A DNA stretch of 64,000 nucleotides from Streptomyces sp. VRA16 Mangrove soil (lineage in GTDB: Bacteria; Actinomycetota; Actinomycetes; Streptomycetales; Streptomycetaceae): assembly GCF_017377775.1 (NCBI RefSeq), contig NZ_JAFVLN010000002.1, positions 372,001 through 436,000 on the forward strand. Reading direction: 5' to 3'. Positions 26,320 through 33,772 of this stretch are shown here, piece after piece. Position 1 is the first letter of the stretch; each line of letters starts with the position of its first letter. Under the pieces are notes generated by a model. It made no database searches and was not told the origin of the DNA. It saw only the letters and a program-made list of their open reading frames with translations. The position numbers and the translations under genes were made by a program.

Positions 26320-26679
26320 CTAGCGGCCGCCGGGCCTTCGCGACTCGGCCCGCCCGCGCTCGTAGCGCCGGACCCGCCGGTACCCGGTGAGCACGCCCTG
26401 CGGGTCCAGGCTCACCCGGTAGCTCGCCAGCAGACTCATCGTGTCGGGGACCCGGGCCACTTCGAGGACCTCGATCTCCAACTCCCAGCCGTCCTCGGTG
26501 CGTTCGAAGGACGACACGGTTTCGGCCGCCATCCCGGTGAGCTCCGCCAGCTGGATGCGCGCCTCGCGCAGCACCTCCATGGGCCCCGGGGCGCGACCGG
26601 ACTCGTCCTGCGTCTTCTCGCCTTGCGTCTTGTTGTTCTTGTCGTCGGTGTCAGTGTCCGACTTGCTGCTGTCGGTCAT
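26320..26679 (-). CDS. gvpO: Gas vesicle protein GvpO
   Basis: A 119-residue GvpO. The acidic, hydrophilic N-terminus is followed by the conserved [65 protein letters not shown]. GvpO influences gvpA expression and vesicle assembly in haloarchaea and actinobacteria. ATG 26677-26679 has GGAGGGTGAGG upstream. Only 46 bases separate it from the LigD-like gene stop, so the cluster may be partly co-transcribed with that gene. Confidence 0.92.
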   Translation of the reverse strand: MTDSSKSDTDTDDKNNKTQGEKTQDESGRAPGPMEVLREARIQLAELTGMAAETVSSFERTEDGWELEIEVLEVARVPDTMSLLASYRVSLDPQGVLTGYRRVRRYERGRAESRRPGGR

Positions 26680-26725
26680 GGCAGCCTCACCCTCCGGGTC
26701 GCCTGAAAAGCCCTGGCCAAACCTT

Positions 26726-27637
26726 TCAACTCCCCTTCCGTGCACGGAGTTTGCGCCGGGCGGGGCCAAGGGCCCGCCCCTTGCCGAGCAGCCCGCTCCA
26801 CGGGTTGGTGCGGGCCTGCGCCACCGCGTCGGCGATGGTCCAGCGCCGTGCGTGCGTGCCCGGTTCCGCCAGCTGCTCCCAGGTCAGCGGGGTGGCCACG
26901 GGGGCGCCCTTGCCGGCCCGCACGCTGTAGGGCACGACGGCGGTCTGGGCGTATCCGTTGCGCAGCACGTCGAGGTAGAGCCGGCCGCCGCGGTCCTTCT
27001 TGCGCGGGGCCGTGGTGAGGGTGTCGGGGTGGTCGGCGGCCAGCGCGTCCGCGACCTCCTTGGCGAACTCCCGGGTCTCGTCGAAGTCGTGGTGTCCGTC
27101 GATCGGTACGACGATGTGGACGCCGCGTGATCCGGTGGTCATCGGCGCCCCGGGCAGCCCCAGTTCGTCGAGCATCCCGTGCAGCAGCCGGGCCGCCTCG
27201 CGGACCTCGGTGAAGTCGTCCTCGGCGGGGTCGAGGTCGAACACGAGCCGGTCGGGGCGGTCTATCCGGCCGACGCGGGACTGCCACCGGTGCAGGGTGA
27301 GGGCGGCCTGGTCGACGAGGTACAGCAGGGTAGCGGTGTCCTCGCACACGGTGTGCGTGACGGTGCCGCCCTCTTTGGCGACCTCGACCCGCCGGATCCA
27401 CTCCGGGTAGCTGTCCGGGGTGTCCTTCTGCATGAACCGGGGCCCGTCGACGCCGTCGGGGTGGCGCTCCAGCATCAGGGGGCGGCCGCGCAGGTGCGGC
27501 AGCATGAACGGGGCGATCTCGCGGTGGTAGTCGGCGAGATCCGCCTTGGTGATGCCGTCGGGGATCAGCACCTTGTCGGGTCGGTGCAGGTCGATGCTCC
27601 GGCTTCCGGCGCGCATGGTTCGAACGTCGTCTTTCAT
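26726..27637 (-). CDS. LigD-type polymerase (PolDom) protein
   Basis: A 303-residue stand-alone LigD polymerase domain of the archaeo-eukaryotic primase superfamily. VLIPDGITKADLADYHREIAPFMLPHLRGRPLMLERHPDGV and VFDLDPAEDDF, with its two metal-binding Asp residues, are the hallmark; TTGSRGVHIVVPI and AVVPYSVRAGKGAPVATPLTWEQL complete the family. In non-homologous end joining this domain fills gaps with ribonucleotides. No ligase or Ku gene is adjacent. ATG 27635-27637. It is the gene directly upstream of gvpO. Confidence 0.92.
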   Translation of the reverse strand: MKDDVRTMRAGSRSIDLHRPDKVLIPDGITKADLADYHREIAPFMLPHLRGRPLMLERHPDGVDGPRFMQKDTPDSYPEWIRRVEVAKEGGTVTHTVCEDTATLLYLVDQAALTLHRWQSRVGRIDRPDRLVFDLDPAEDDFTEVREAARLLHGMLDELGLPGAPMTTGSRGVHIVVPIDGHHDFDETREFAKEVADALAADHPDTLTTAPRKKDRGGRLYLDVLRNGYAQTAVVPYSVRAGKGAPVATPLTWEQLAEPGTHARRWTIADAVAQARTNPWSGLLGKGRALGPARRKLRARKGS

Positions 27638-27721
27638 GGTGGCCGCCTCCCTCGGGCACCCCGGGTGCCCGAGCCTCGGCCATGTACGCCCCTCGGATGC
27701 CTGGGGAGCCGGGCGACCCCC

Positions 27722-29596
27722 TCAGGGAGCCACCTGATGTTCCACCAGCAGTCCGACCGCCGCCGAGATGGACGCCGCGTCGATCCCGGCGCCGCGCAGC
27801 TGCTCCTCCGGTGAACCGGACCCCGGCATCACGCGGACGCCGAGCCGCACGAGGCGCGGGGCGGGGCTGCCGTCGGCGAAGATCTCCGCGACGGCGTCCC
27901 CGAGGCCGCCCTCCTCGCGGTGGTCCTCGACGGTGATCAGGCACCGGGTGGCCCGCGCGGCGTCGCGCAGGGTCACCCGGTCCACGGGCTTCACCGAGTA
28001 CGCGTCGATCACCCGTACCGGAATGCCGGCCGCGGCCAGTTCGTCGGCGGCGACGAGCGCCTCGTGGACGGTCACCCCGGCGGCGACGAGCGTGACCCGG
28101 TCGCCGTCCCCGGAGCGCAGCACCTTGCTGCCGCCCACCGGGAACTCCTCGTCGGGCGGGTAGATGACCGGCGAGGTCCCGCGCGACGTGCGCAGGTAGC
28201 GGACGCCGGTCAGGTCGGCCATCGTCCCGACCAGACGGGCCGTCTGATTGGCGTCGCACGGGTACAGCACCGTCGAGCCGTGCACGGCCCGGAACATCGC
28301 CAGGTCCTCCAGGCCCATCTGCGAGGGCCCGTCCTGCCCGATGGCGACGCCCGCGTGCGAGCCGACCAGATTGATCCCGGCGCCGCTGACCGCGGCCATC
28401 CGTACGAAGTCGTGGGCGCGGGTCAGGAACGCCCCGAACGTCGACGCGTAGGGCACCCAGCCGCGGGTCGCGAGTCCCACACCGGCCGCGACGAGCTGCT
28501 GCTCGGCGATGTAGCACTCGAAGTACCGGTCGGGGTGCTCCTTGGCGAAGAACTCGGCGCGGGTCGAGTCGCCGACCTCGCCGTCGAGGGCGACGACGTC
28601 TCCGCGGGCGGAGCCGAGCGCGGCGAGGGCCTCGCCGAACGCGTCGCGGGTCGCGACCTCGTCGCCCACCGGGTAGCGCGGCAGGTCGAGGCGTCCGCTG
28701 CGCACGGCGTGCAACAGCCGTGCGGCGGGCGGCTGTTGCACGGTGACGCGCACGCCCCGGTCGCCGCCGAGCTCCTCGATCGCGGCGGCCGCGTCGGGCA
28801 GCGGCTTGCCGTGCAGGCCCTCGCGGTCCTGGACGGAGTTCACGCCCTTGCCCTTGAGGGTGCGGGCGATGATCGCGGTGGGCTGTCCGACGGTGGAGCG
28901 GGCCTCGGCGTACGCCCGGTCGATCGCGGTGACGTCGTGTCCGTCGATCTCCACGGTGTGCCAGTCGAACGCCCGGAAGCGGCGCGCGTACGCGTCGAGG
29001 TCGTGGCCGTGCCGGGTGGGTCCGCGCTGTCCCAGCCGGTTGACGTCGACGATCACGGTGAGGTTGTCGAGGTGTTCGTGCCCGGCGTGCTCGGCGGCCT
29101 CCCACACGGAGCCCTCGGCGAGTTCGCTGTCGCCGCAGAGCACGTACACGCGGTAGCCGATGCGGTCGAGGCGCTTGCCGGACAGGGCGATACCGACGCC
29201 GATCGGCAGGCCCTGGCCGAGGGAGCCGGTGGCGGTCTCCACCCAGGGCAGCCGCTGCGGCGTCGGATGGCCTTCGAGGCGGCTGCCGAGGGAGCGGAAG
29301 GTGAGCAGTTCGCTGTCCTCGATGGCGCCGGCCGCCTTGTACGTCGCGTACAGCAGCGGGGACGCGTGTCCCTTGGAGAGGATGAAGCGGTCGTTGCCGG
29401 GGTGGGCGGGGCGTTCGAAGTCGTAGCGGAAGTGGCGGGCCACGAGCACGGCCATCAGGTCGGCCGCGGACATGGACGAGGTGGGGTGCCCGGACCCGGC
29501 GGCGTCGGCCGCACGGACCGAGTCGACCCTCAACTGCTGGGCCAGGGCGGTCAGTTCGGCGGTGTCGGGGGCGGGCGCGGGCGAGGACGTGGTCAC
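27722..29596 (-). CDS. Transketolase (animal-like, single chain)
   Basis: A 624-residue single-chain transketolase. The ThDP-binding region (GDSELAEGSVWEAAEHAG ... NLTVIVDVNRLGQ), the N-terminal LRVDSVRAADAAGSGHPTSSMSAADLMAVL and NDRFILSKGHASPLLYA are close to animal transketolase. The usual bacterial enzyme is about 660-700 residues. The transketolase middle domain (FVRMAAVSGAGINLVGSHAGVAIGQDGPSQMGLEDLA) and C-domain (VRVIDAYSVKPVD) are present. GTG 29594-29596 follows GGAGGAACCCC and overlaps the upstream stop by 4 bases. It is likely a second, specialised transketolase. Ketose donors are not evident. Confidence 0.9.
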   Translation of the reverse strand: MTTSSPAPAPDTAELTALAQQLRVDSVRAADAAGSGHPTSSMSAADLMAVLVARHFRYDFERPAHPGNDRFILSKGHASPLLYATYKAAGAIEDSELLTFRSLGSRLEGHPTPQRLPWVETATGSLGQGLPIGVGIALSGKRLDRIGYRVYVLCGDSELAEGSVWEAAEHAGHEHLDNLTVIVDVNRLGQRGPTRHGHDLDAYARRFRAFDWHTVEIDGHDVTAIDRAYAEARSTVGQPTAIIARTLKGKGVNSVQDREGLHGKPLPDAAAAIEELGGDRGVRVTVQQPPAARLLHAVRSGRLDLPRYPVGDEVATRDAFGEALAALGSARGDVVALDGEVGDSTRAEFFAKEHPDRYFECYIAEQQLVAAGVGLATRGWVPYASTFGAFLTRAHDFVRMAAVSGAGINLVGSHAGVAIGQDGPSQMGLEDLAMFRAVHGSTVLYPCDANQTARLVGTMADLTGVRYLRTSRGTSPVIYPPDEEFPVGGSKVLRSGDGDRVTLVAAGVTVHEALVAADELAAAGIPVRVIDAYSVKPVDRVTLRDAARATRCLITVEDHREEGGLGDAVAEIFADGSPAPRLVRLGVRVMPGSGSPEEQLRGAGIDAASISAAVGLLVEHQVAP

Positions 29597-30972
29597 GGGG
29601 TTCCTCCGGTTCCTGCGTCGGGCGGGTCGGTGGTGTCGTCGGGCATCCGCGCCAGTTCGGGCGAGGCCGTGTCCAAGGGCACGGACCAGGACCGTACGAG
29701 GCCCAACTGGACGGCCTGGCGCGGCAGTACGGCGTCCAGGAGCCAGTCCGCGGCGACCCGGACGCGGTTGCCGGGCATCGCGGCGAGGTGGTAGCCGCGG
29801 GTCACGGCGCCCGCGAGCGGTCCGGACAGCGGGACGCCGAGCGGATTGGCGGCGGCCTTGACGCCGCCGAGGTCGACGGTGAAGCCGAGGTCCTTGTGCC
29901 GGTAGCTGCGGCGCTCGCCGCGCCCGATCGAGGCGGCGACGTTGATCCCGGCGATCCGCCCCTGCCGCCAGGCGTGCTGGGCGGTCATCGGCGTGCTGTG
30001 CCTTTCCGGGGGACCACCCCCGGACCCCCCGTGGCCCGGCTTCTCCAGGTCGGGCACGGCGGCCGCGTCGCCGCACGCGAACACCTCGGGGTGCCCCGGC
30101 ACGTTCAGATACGGGTCGACGAGCAGTCGGCCGCGCTCCAGCGGGCGGCCGAGCGAGGAGACGAGCGGATCGGGCCGCACGCCCACGCACCACACCAGGG
30201 TCCTGGTGTCGACGAACTCCCCGTCGTCGAGCAGCACCCCGTCCTTGGTCGCCTCCTTCACGGAGGTGCCGGTGCGCACCGCGACGCCGCGTTCGCGCAG
30301 CACGCGGTGGGCGGTGCGCGACAGGTGCTCGTCGAGTTCGGGCAGCACGCGCGGGGCGATGTCGAGCAGCAGCCAGCGCGGCCGGATCCCGAACCGCAGC
30401 GGCTGCTTGCGCACCAGCGCGTCGGTCAGCAGCTGTCCCTGCGCGGCGACCTCGGTCCCGGTGTACCCGGCGCCGACCACGACGAACGTGCAGCGGGCCC
30501 GGCCGGCGGCCGGGTCGCGCTCGGCGGCGGCCAGCTCGATCTGCCGGGTCACGTGATCGCGCAGATAGAGCGCCTCGGGCATGCCGCGGAAGCCGTGCGC
30601 GTGCTCGGCGACCCCGGGCACCGGCAGCAGTTTGTTGACGCTGCCGACGGCGAGCACGAGCCGGTCGTACTCCAGGACGCCGCGACCGCCCTCCGGATCG
30701 GCGTACGAGACGGTCCGCGCGTCGAGATCGACGCCGTCGGCCTCGCCGAGGACGAGCCGGGCGTGCGGCAGCGTCCCCGACAGCGAGACGGTGACGCGGC
30801 GCGGCTCCAGGGTTCCAGCGGCGACCTGGGGCAGCAGGGGCAGATAGAGGAAGTAGTCGGTGGGGTTGAGCAGGGTGACCTCGGCCGATCGCCGGGCCAC
30901 CCGGGCCAGGGTGCGGGCGGCCCGGTACCCGGCGAACCCGGCACCGACGATCAGGACGCGCGTTCGGCTCAC
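29593..30972 (-). CDS. NDH-2-like FAD/NAD(P) oxidoreductase
   Basis: A 459-residue flavoprotein of the type II NADH dehydrogenase family. The FAD fold reads VLIVGAGFAGYRAARTL; the NAD fold FVVVGAGYTGTEVA; EVFACGDAAAVPD is the second FAD motif. Such enzymes pass electrons to quinone at the membrane. GTG 30970-30972 follows GGAGGAG. About 14 extra residues (PGHGGSGGGPPERHS) sit right after the GDAAA motif, coded by a GGGGGACCACCCCCGGACCC-type palindrome. Translation is coupled to the transketolase. Confidence 0.88.
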   Translation of the reverse strand: MSRTRVLIVGAGFAGYRAARTLARVARRSAEVTLLNPTDYFLYLPLLPQVAAGTLEPRRVTVSLSGTLPHARLVLGEADGVDLDARTVSYADPEGGRGVLEYDRLVLAVGSVNKLLPVPGVAEHAHGFRGMPEALYLRDHVTRQIELAAAERDPAAGRARCTFVVVGAGYTGTEVAAQGQLLTDALVRKQPLRFGIRPRWLLLDIAPRVLPELDEHLSRTAHRVLRERGVAVRTGTSVKEATKDGVLLDDGEFVDTRTLVWCVGVRPDPLVSSLGRPLERGRLLVDPYLNVPGHPEVFACGDAAAVPDLEKPGHGGSGGGPPERHSTPMTAQHAWRQGRIAGINVAASIGRGERRSYRHKDLGFTVDLGGVKAAANPLGVPLSGPLAGAVTRGYHLAAMPGNRVRVAADWLLDAVLPRQAVQLGLVRSWSVPLDTASPELARMPDDTTDPPDAGTGGTP

Positions 30973-31085
30973 GGTTCTCCTCCGGTTCTCCGCCTGAGGC
31001 ACGTGCGACGGACCTGTCGCGTCCCCGTGCCGGGCACCGCCAAACGTGCGCGACAGCGACGGGCCGTGCCGCCTACGCTCCGGCC

Positions 31086-31601
31086 ATGACGGTCGACGTA
31101 CTGCTGATCGGCGGCCGCTCCGGCGCCGGGAAGTCCTCGGTGGGATGGGAAGTCGCGGCGCTGCTGCGCGCCGCCGACCTGGCCCACGCGTACATCGAGG
31201 GCGACTTCCTGGACGCGGCCCACCCCGCGGACCCGTCCTTCGCCGGGCGCAATCTGGCCGCGCTGTGGGACACCTATCGCTCCGCGGGACTGCGCCGCCT
31301 CGTCTACACGAACACCGCGAGCGTGCTGGCGAGTGAGGCCGGGCTGTTCACGGCTGCGCTCGCCCCGGGTCCGGTGCGGATCGTCCGGGTCCTGCTGACG
31401 GCGTCCGACGCGACGGTACGGACCCGGCTCCGGGCCCGTGAGCAGGGCTCCGAGCTCGAACAGCAGCTGCGCCGCAGCGCGACGATGGCGGGGCGCCTGG
31501 AGGCGGGGGTCCCGGCGGGCACGGTGCGGATCGCGACGGACGCGCGGACGGTGCCGCAGGTGGCCCGCACGGTCCTGGACGCGACCGGCTGGGCCGCCTG
31601 A
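31086..31601 (+). CDS. Small P-loop nucleotide kinase-like ATPase
   Basis: A 171-residue P-loop protein. Walker A GGRSGAGKSS sits at residues 9-18, with IEGDFLD as likely base-binding/Walker B area and an LLTASDATVRTRLRAREQGSELEQQLRRS lid. The pattern fits the gluconate/adenylylsulfate kinase-like fold, but a firm substrate cannot be named. ATG 31086 is 113 bases from the divergent NDH-2-like gene. Confidence 0.82.
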   Translation: MTVDVLLIGGRSGAGKSSVGWEVAALLRAADLAHAYIEGDFLDAAHPADPSFAGRNLAALWDTYRSAGLRRLVYTNTASVLASEAGLFTAALAPGPVRIVRVLLTASDATVRTRLRAREQGSELEQQLRRSATMAGRLEAGVPAGTVRIATDARTVPQVARTVLDATGWAA

Positions 31602-31603
31602 CG

Positions 31604-31933
31604 TCAGGTCCCCGGCGGCGGTGTGGGCGGCATCGGGGGTGCCTGCGGCAGCCGCGGCCCCTGGGGCTTCGCGGCCTCGCGCAGCACGTACGCCGCCACG
31701 GCCAGCAGCGCCGCGACGATCAGCGCGGCGCCCCAGCTCGGCATGGCCAGGGCGAGCACGAGGCCCAGCGCCACCGCGGCCGCCGCCCCCGCGTACAGGG
31801 CCGAAAGGGCCGATCCGGCATACAGGGCCGCGGTCCGGCGCCGCTTGTGCACGGCGCCGCGCATCTCCTCCCGCACCGCGTCACGGACGGCCCGTGTCAC
31901 TTCATCGGTGAGTCGTTGATCCAAGCGTTCCAT
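31604..31933 (-). CDS. Actinobacterial phage-holin-family membrane protein
   Basis: A 109-residue protein of the phage_holin_3_6/actinobacterial holin-like family. The N-terminus is charged (DQRLTDEVTRAVRDAVREEMRG). Two close membrane segments follow (LYAGSALSALYAGAAAAVALGLVLALA and WGAALIVAALLAVAAYVL), then a proline-rich tail. Despite the name, these are chromosomal membrane proteins, and no phage genes are near. The start is ATG 31931-31933. Confidence 0.75.
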   Translation of the reverse strand: MERLDQRLTDEVTRAVRDAVREEMRGAVHKRRRTAALYAGSALSALYAGAAAAVALGLVLALAMPSWGAALIVAALLAVAAYVLREAAKPQGPRLPQAPPMPPTPPPGT

Positions 31934-32005
31934 GGCGCGCGGGTACCCTGCCCGCGCACCTCGTAACGGCACGGAACCGCCCCCTACCCCCATGGAAGAG
32001 GCCCC

Positions 32006-32440
32006 GTGAGCACCGAGACCCCCGAACCCGAGCCGGCCGCGCTGACCCGGCAGGAGCGCTTCGAGCGCGGCCTGGAGACCCTGAACCGGGTCAACGGCGA
32101 CAGCAGCAGCCGGGTGCTCGACTCCCTCGCCGACGTGAACCCCGAGCTCGCGCACCAGATCGTCGCGTGGGGCTTCGGCGAGATCTACAGCCGCCCCGCG
32201 CTGCCGCCGCGCGACCGCCAGCTCGTCACCCTGGGCATCCTGACCGCCCTGGGCGGCTGCGAGGCACAGCTGGAAGTGCACGTCCACACCGCGCTCAACG
32301 TCGGCCTCACCCCCGAGGAGATCGTCGAGTCGCTGCTGCACGCGGCCGGGTACGCCGGTTTCCCGCGTGCCCTGAACGCCACCTTCGTCGCCAAGAAGGT
32401 CTTCGGCGAACGCGGACTGCTGCCCGTACGGCAGGAGTGA
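32006..32440 (+). CDS. Carboxymuconolactone decarboxylase-family protein
   Basis: A 144-residue CMD/AhpD-like protein. The family core PPRDRQLVTLGILTALGGCEAQLEVHVHTALNVGLTPEEIVESLLHAAGYAGFPRALNA is complete. The AhpD redox CxxC is absent: only one Cys (GGCEAQ) remains, so a decarboxylase-like rather than peroxidase role is more likely. GTG 32006. The VOC gene follows 112 bases downstream in the same direction. Confidence 0.87.
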   Translation: MSTETPEPEPAALTRQERFERGLETLNRVNGDSSSRVLDSLADVNPELAHQIVAWGFGEIYSRPALPPRDRQLVTLGILTALGGCEAQLEVHVHTALNVGLTPEEIVESLLHAAGYAGFPRALNATFVAKKVFGERGLLPVRQE

Positions 32441-32552
32441 GCGCGTCGGTCAAGGAGGCATCCGGCAGCGGGAGTCGGTAGCGGCGGCGGCCGCAATCAT
32501 GAAATCGTGAAAGCCCGAGAGAGCCGGTCAGGAAGGTGGCACGGGCCGCGTC

Positions 32553-32912
32553 ATGGAGATCCTTGGCACCACGCTGCGCATCTGCGTCGAGGACCTGGAG
32601 TCCTCCGTCACGTTCTACGAGCACCTCACGGGCAGCAGAGCGCTGCGCTTCGAGCGCGGCGGGGTGTCGGTGGCCGCCGTCGGCTGCTTCCTGCTCATGA
32701 GCGGCCCCGCCGCGGAGCTGGAGGTGCTGCGCAAGGTGTCCGCCACCATCGCCGTGCCGGACGTCGAGGAGGCGCACGCGCTGCTCACCGCTGCCGGCGC
32801 GAAGGTCCTGGCGGGCCCGGTCCCGACCCCCGCGGGGCGGAACCTGATCGCGCTGCACCCCGACGGCTCCGTCTTCGAGTACGTGGACCGGCAGGCGCCC
32901 GCCGCGGAGTGA
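32553..32912 (+). CDS. VOC-superfamily (glyoxalase-like) protein
   Basis: A 119-residue vicinal-oxygen-chelate protein with a paired beta-alpha-beta-beta-beta fold. It opens LGTTLRICVEDLESSVTFYEHLTGSRALRFERGG and closes NLIALHPDGSVFEYVDRQ. The conserved Glu near the end is visible. Function could be metal-dependent detoxification or dioxygenase-like; the substrate is unknown. It precedes the GntR gene by 42 bases. Confidence 0.85.
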   Translation: MEILGTTLRICVEDLESSVTFYEHLTGSRALRFERGGVSVAAVGCFLLMSGPAAELEVLRKVSATIAVPDVEEAHALLTAAGAKVLAGPVPTPAGRNLIALHPDGSVFEYVDRQAPAAE

Positions 32913-32954
32913 GAGGGCCGCCCGTCCGACGTATCCTCACCCGGAGCGCGACGG

Positions 32955-33695
32955 GTGAGGACGGTGCAGGTGACGGCGAGCGGCAACGGCACGGCCGAGG
33001 GACGGACGGCACGGCCGTCCCTGAGCGCACAGGCGCGCGAGGCGCTGCGGCAGCGCATCGTCGACCGCCGCTATCCGATGGGCGCGCGGCTCGTGGAGCG
33101 CGAAGTCGCCCAGGAGCTGGAGATGTCCCGGATCCCGGTGCGTGAGGCGCTGCGGGCGCTGGTCGCCGAGGGTCTGCTCGAACTGCTGCCGCACAGCGGG
33201 GTCCGGGTGCGGAACCTGGAGCGGGACGACGTACGGCAGCTGTACGAGGTGTGGGAACCCCTCGCCGTGCAGGCGTCGCGGCTCGCGGCCCGCGCGGTGA
33301 CGGACGCGGCGCCCGCGCGGCCGCCGGGGCTCGACGCGCTGCGCGCCTGTCTGGAGCGGGCCGAGCGGGCGGCCGCCGACGACGAGGCGGCCCACGAGGT
33401 GGCCGCGCACACGGCGTTCCACGAGGAGGTCGTGGCACTGGCCGGCAATCCGCTGCTGTCGCGCACGATGGAGCAGCTGAGCGGGCAGTTGCAGCTCCTG
33501 TTCGGCATGCGTGCGGAGCCCGCACACATGCGGGCCCAGCACGCGGACATGTTCCGGCACATCGCCGCGGGCGACGTGGAGTCGGCGGCGGCGAGCACCC
33601 TGCTGCACGTGCGGGACAGCCGTGCGGTGGCGGTCAAGTCGCTGTTCGGCGACGAGGACGAGGCGGCGGGACCCGCCGCGTCGTCCTGGCGCTGA
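32955..33695 (+). CDS. GntR/FadR-type transcriptional regulator
   Basis: A 246-residue GntR regulator of the FadR/FCD subgroup. The winged helix (ALRQRIVDRRYPMGARLVEREVAQELEMSRIPVREALRALVAEGLLELLPHSGVRVRNL) is at residues 30-90. The FCD helical ligand domain follows (VWEPLAVQASRLAARAV ... HTAFHEEVVALAGNPLLSRTMEQL). It probably controls a carbohydrate or carboxylate gene; the DUF5107 gene that follows, in the opposite direction, is a candidate. Start GTG 32955. Confidence 0.92.
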   Translation: MRTVQVTASGNGTAEGRTARPSLSAQAREALRQRIVDRRYPMGARLVEREVAQELEMSRIPVREALRALVAEGLLELLPHSGVRVRNLERDDVRQLYEVWEPLAVQASRLAARAVTDAAPARPPGLDALRACLERAERAAADDEAAHEVAAHTAFHEEVVALAGNPLLSRTMEQLSGQLQLLFGMRAEPAHMRAQHADMFRHIAAGDVESAAASTLLHVRDSRAVAVKSLFGDEDEAAGPAASSWR

Positions 33696-33703
33696 GAACC
33701 CGC

Positions 33704-33772
33704 GTCTGAACCCCTGTCGTCCGCCCGAAGGGCGGGCGCAGCGGGCGTCGGGGCGCAACCGGGGGTTCAGAC
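33704..33772. terminator. Nested inverted repeat terminator
   Basis: GTCTGAACCCC at 33704-33714 pairs with GGGGTTCAGAC at 33762-33772. An inner CGCCC-GAA-GGGCG hairpin lies at 33722-33734. It sits between the convergent GntR and DUF5107 genes and overlaps the last codons of the latter. Confidence 0.6.

Noticed and set aside
31604..31933. Prophage, suggested by a phage-holin-family name
   Set aside because: No capsid, tail, integrase or lysin gene is near; this family is common in actinobacterial chromosomes.
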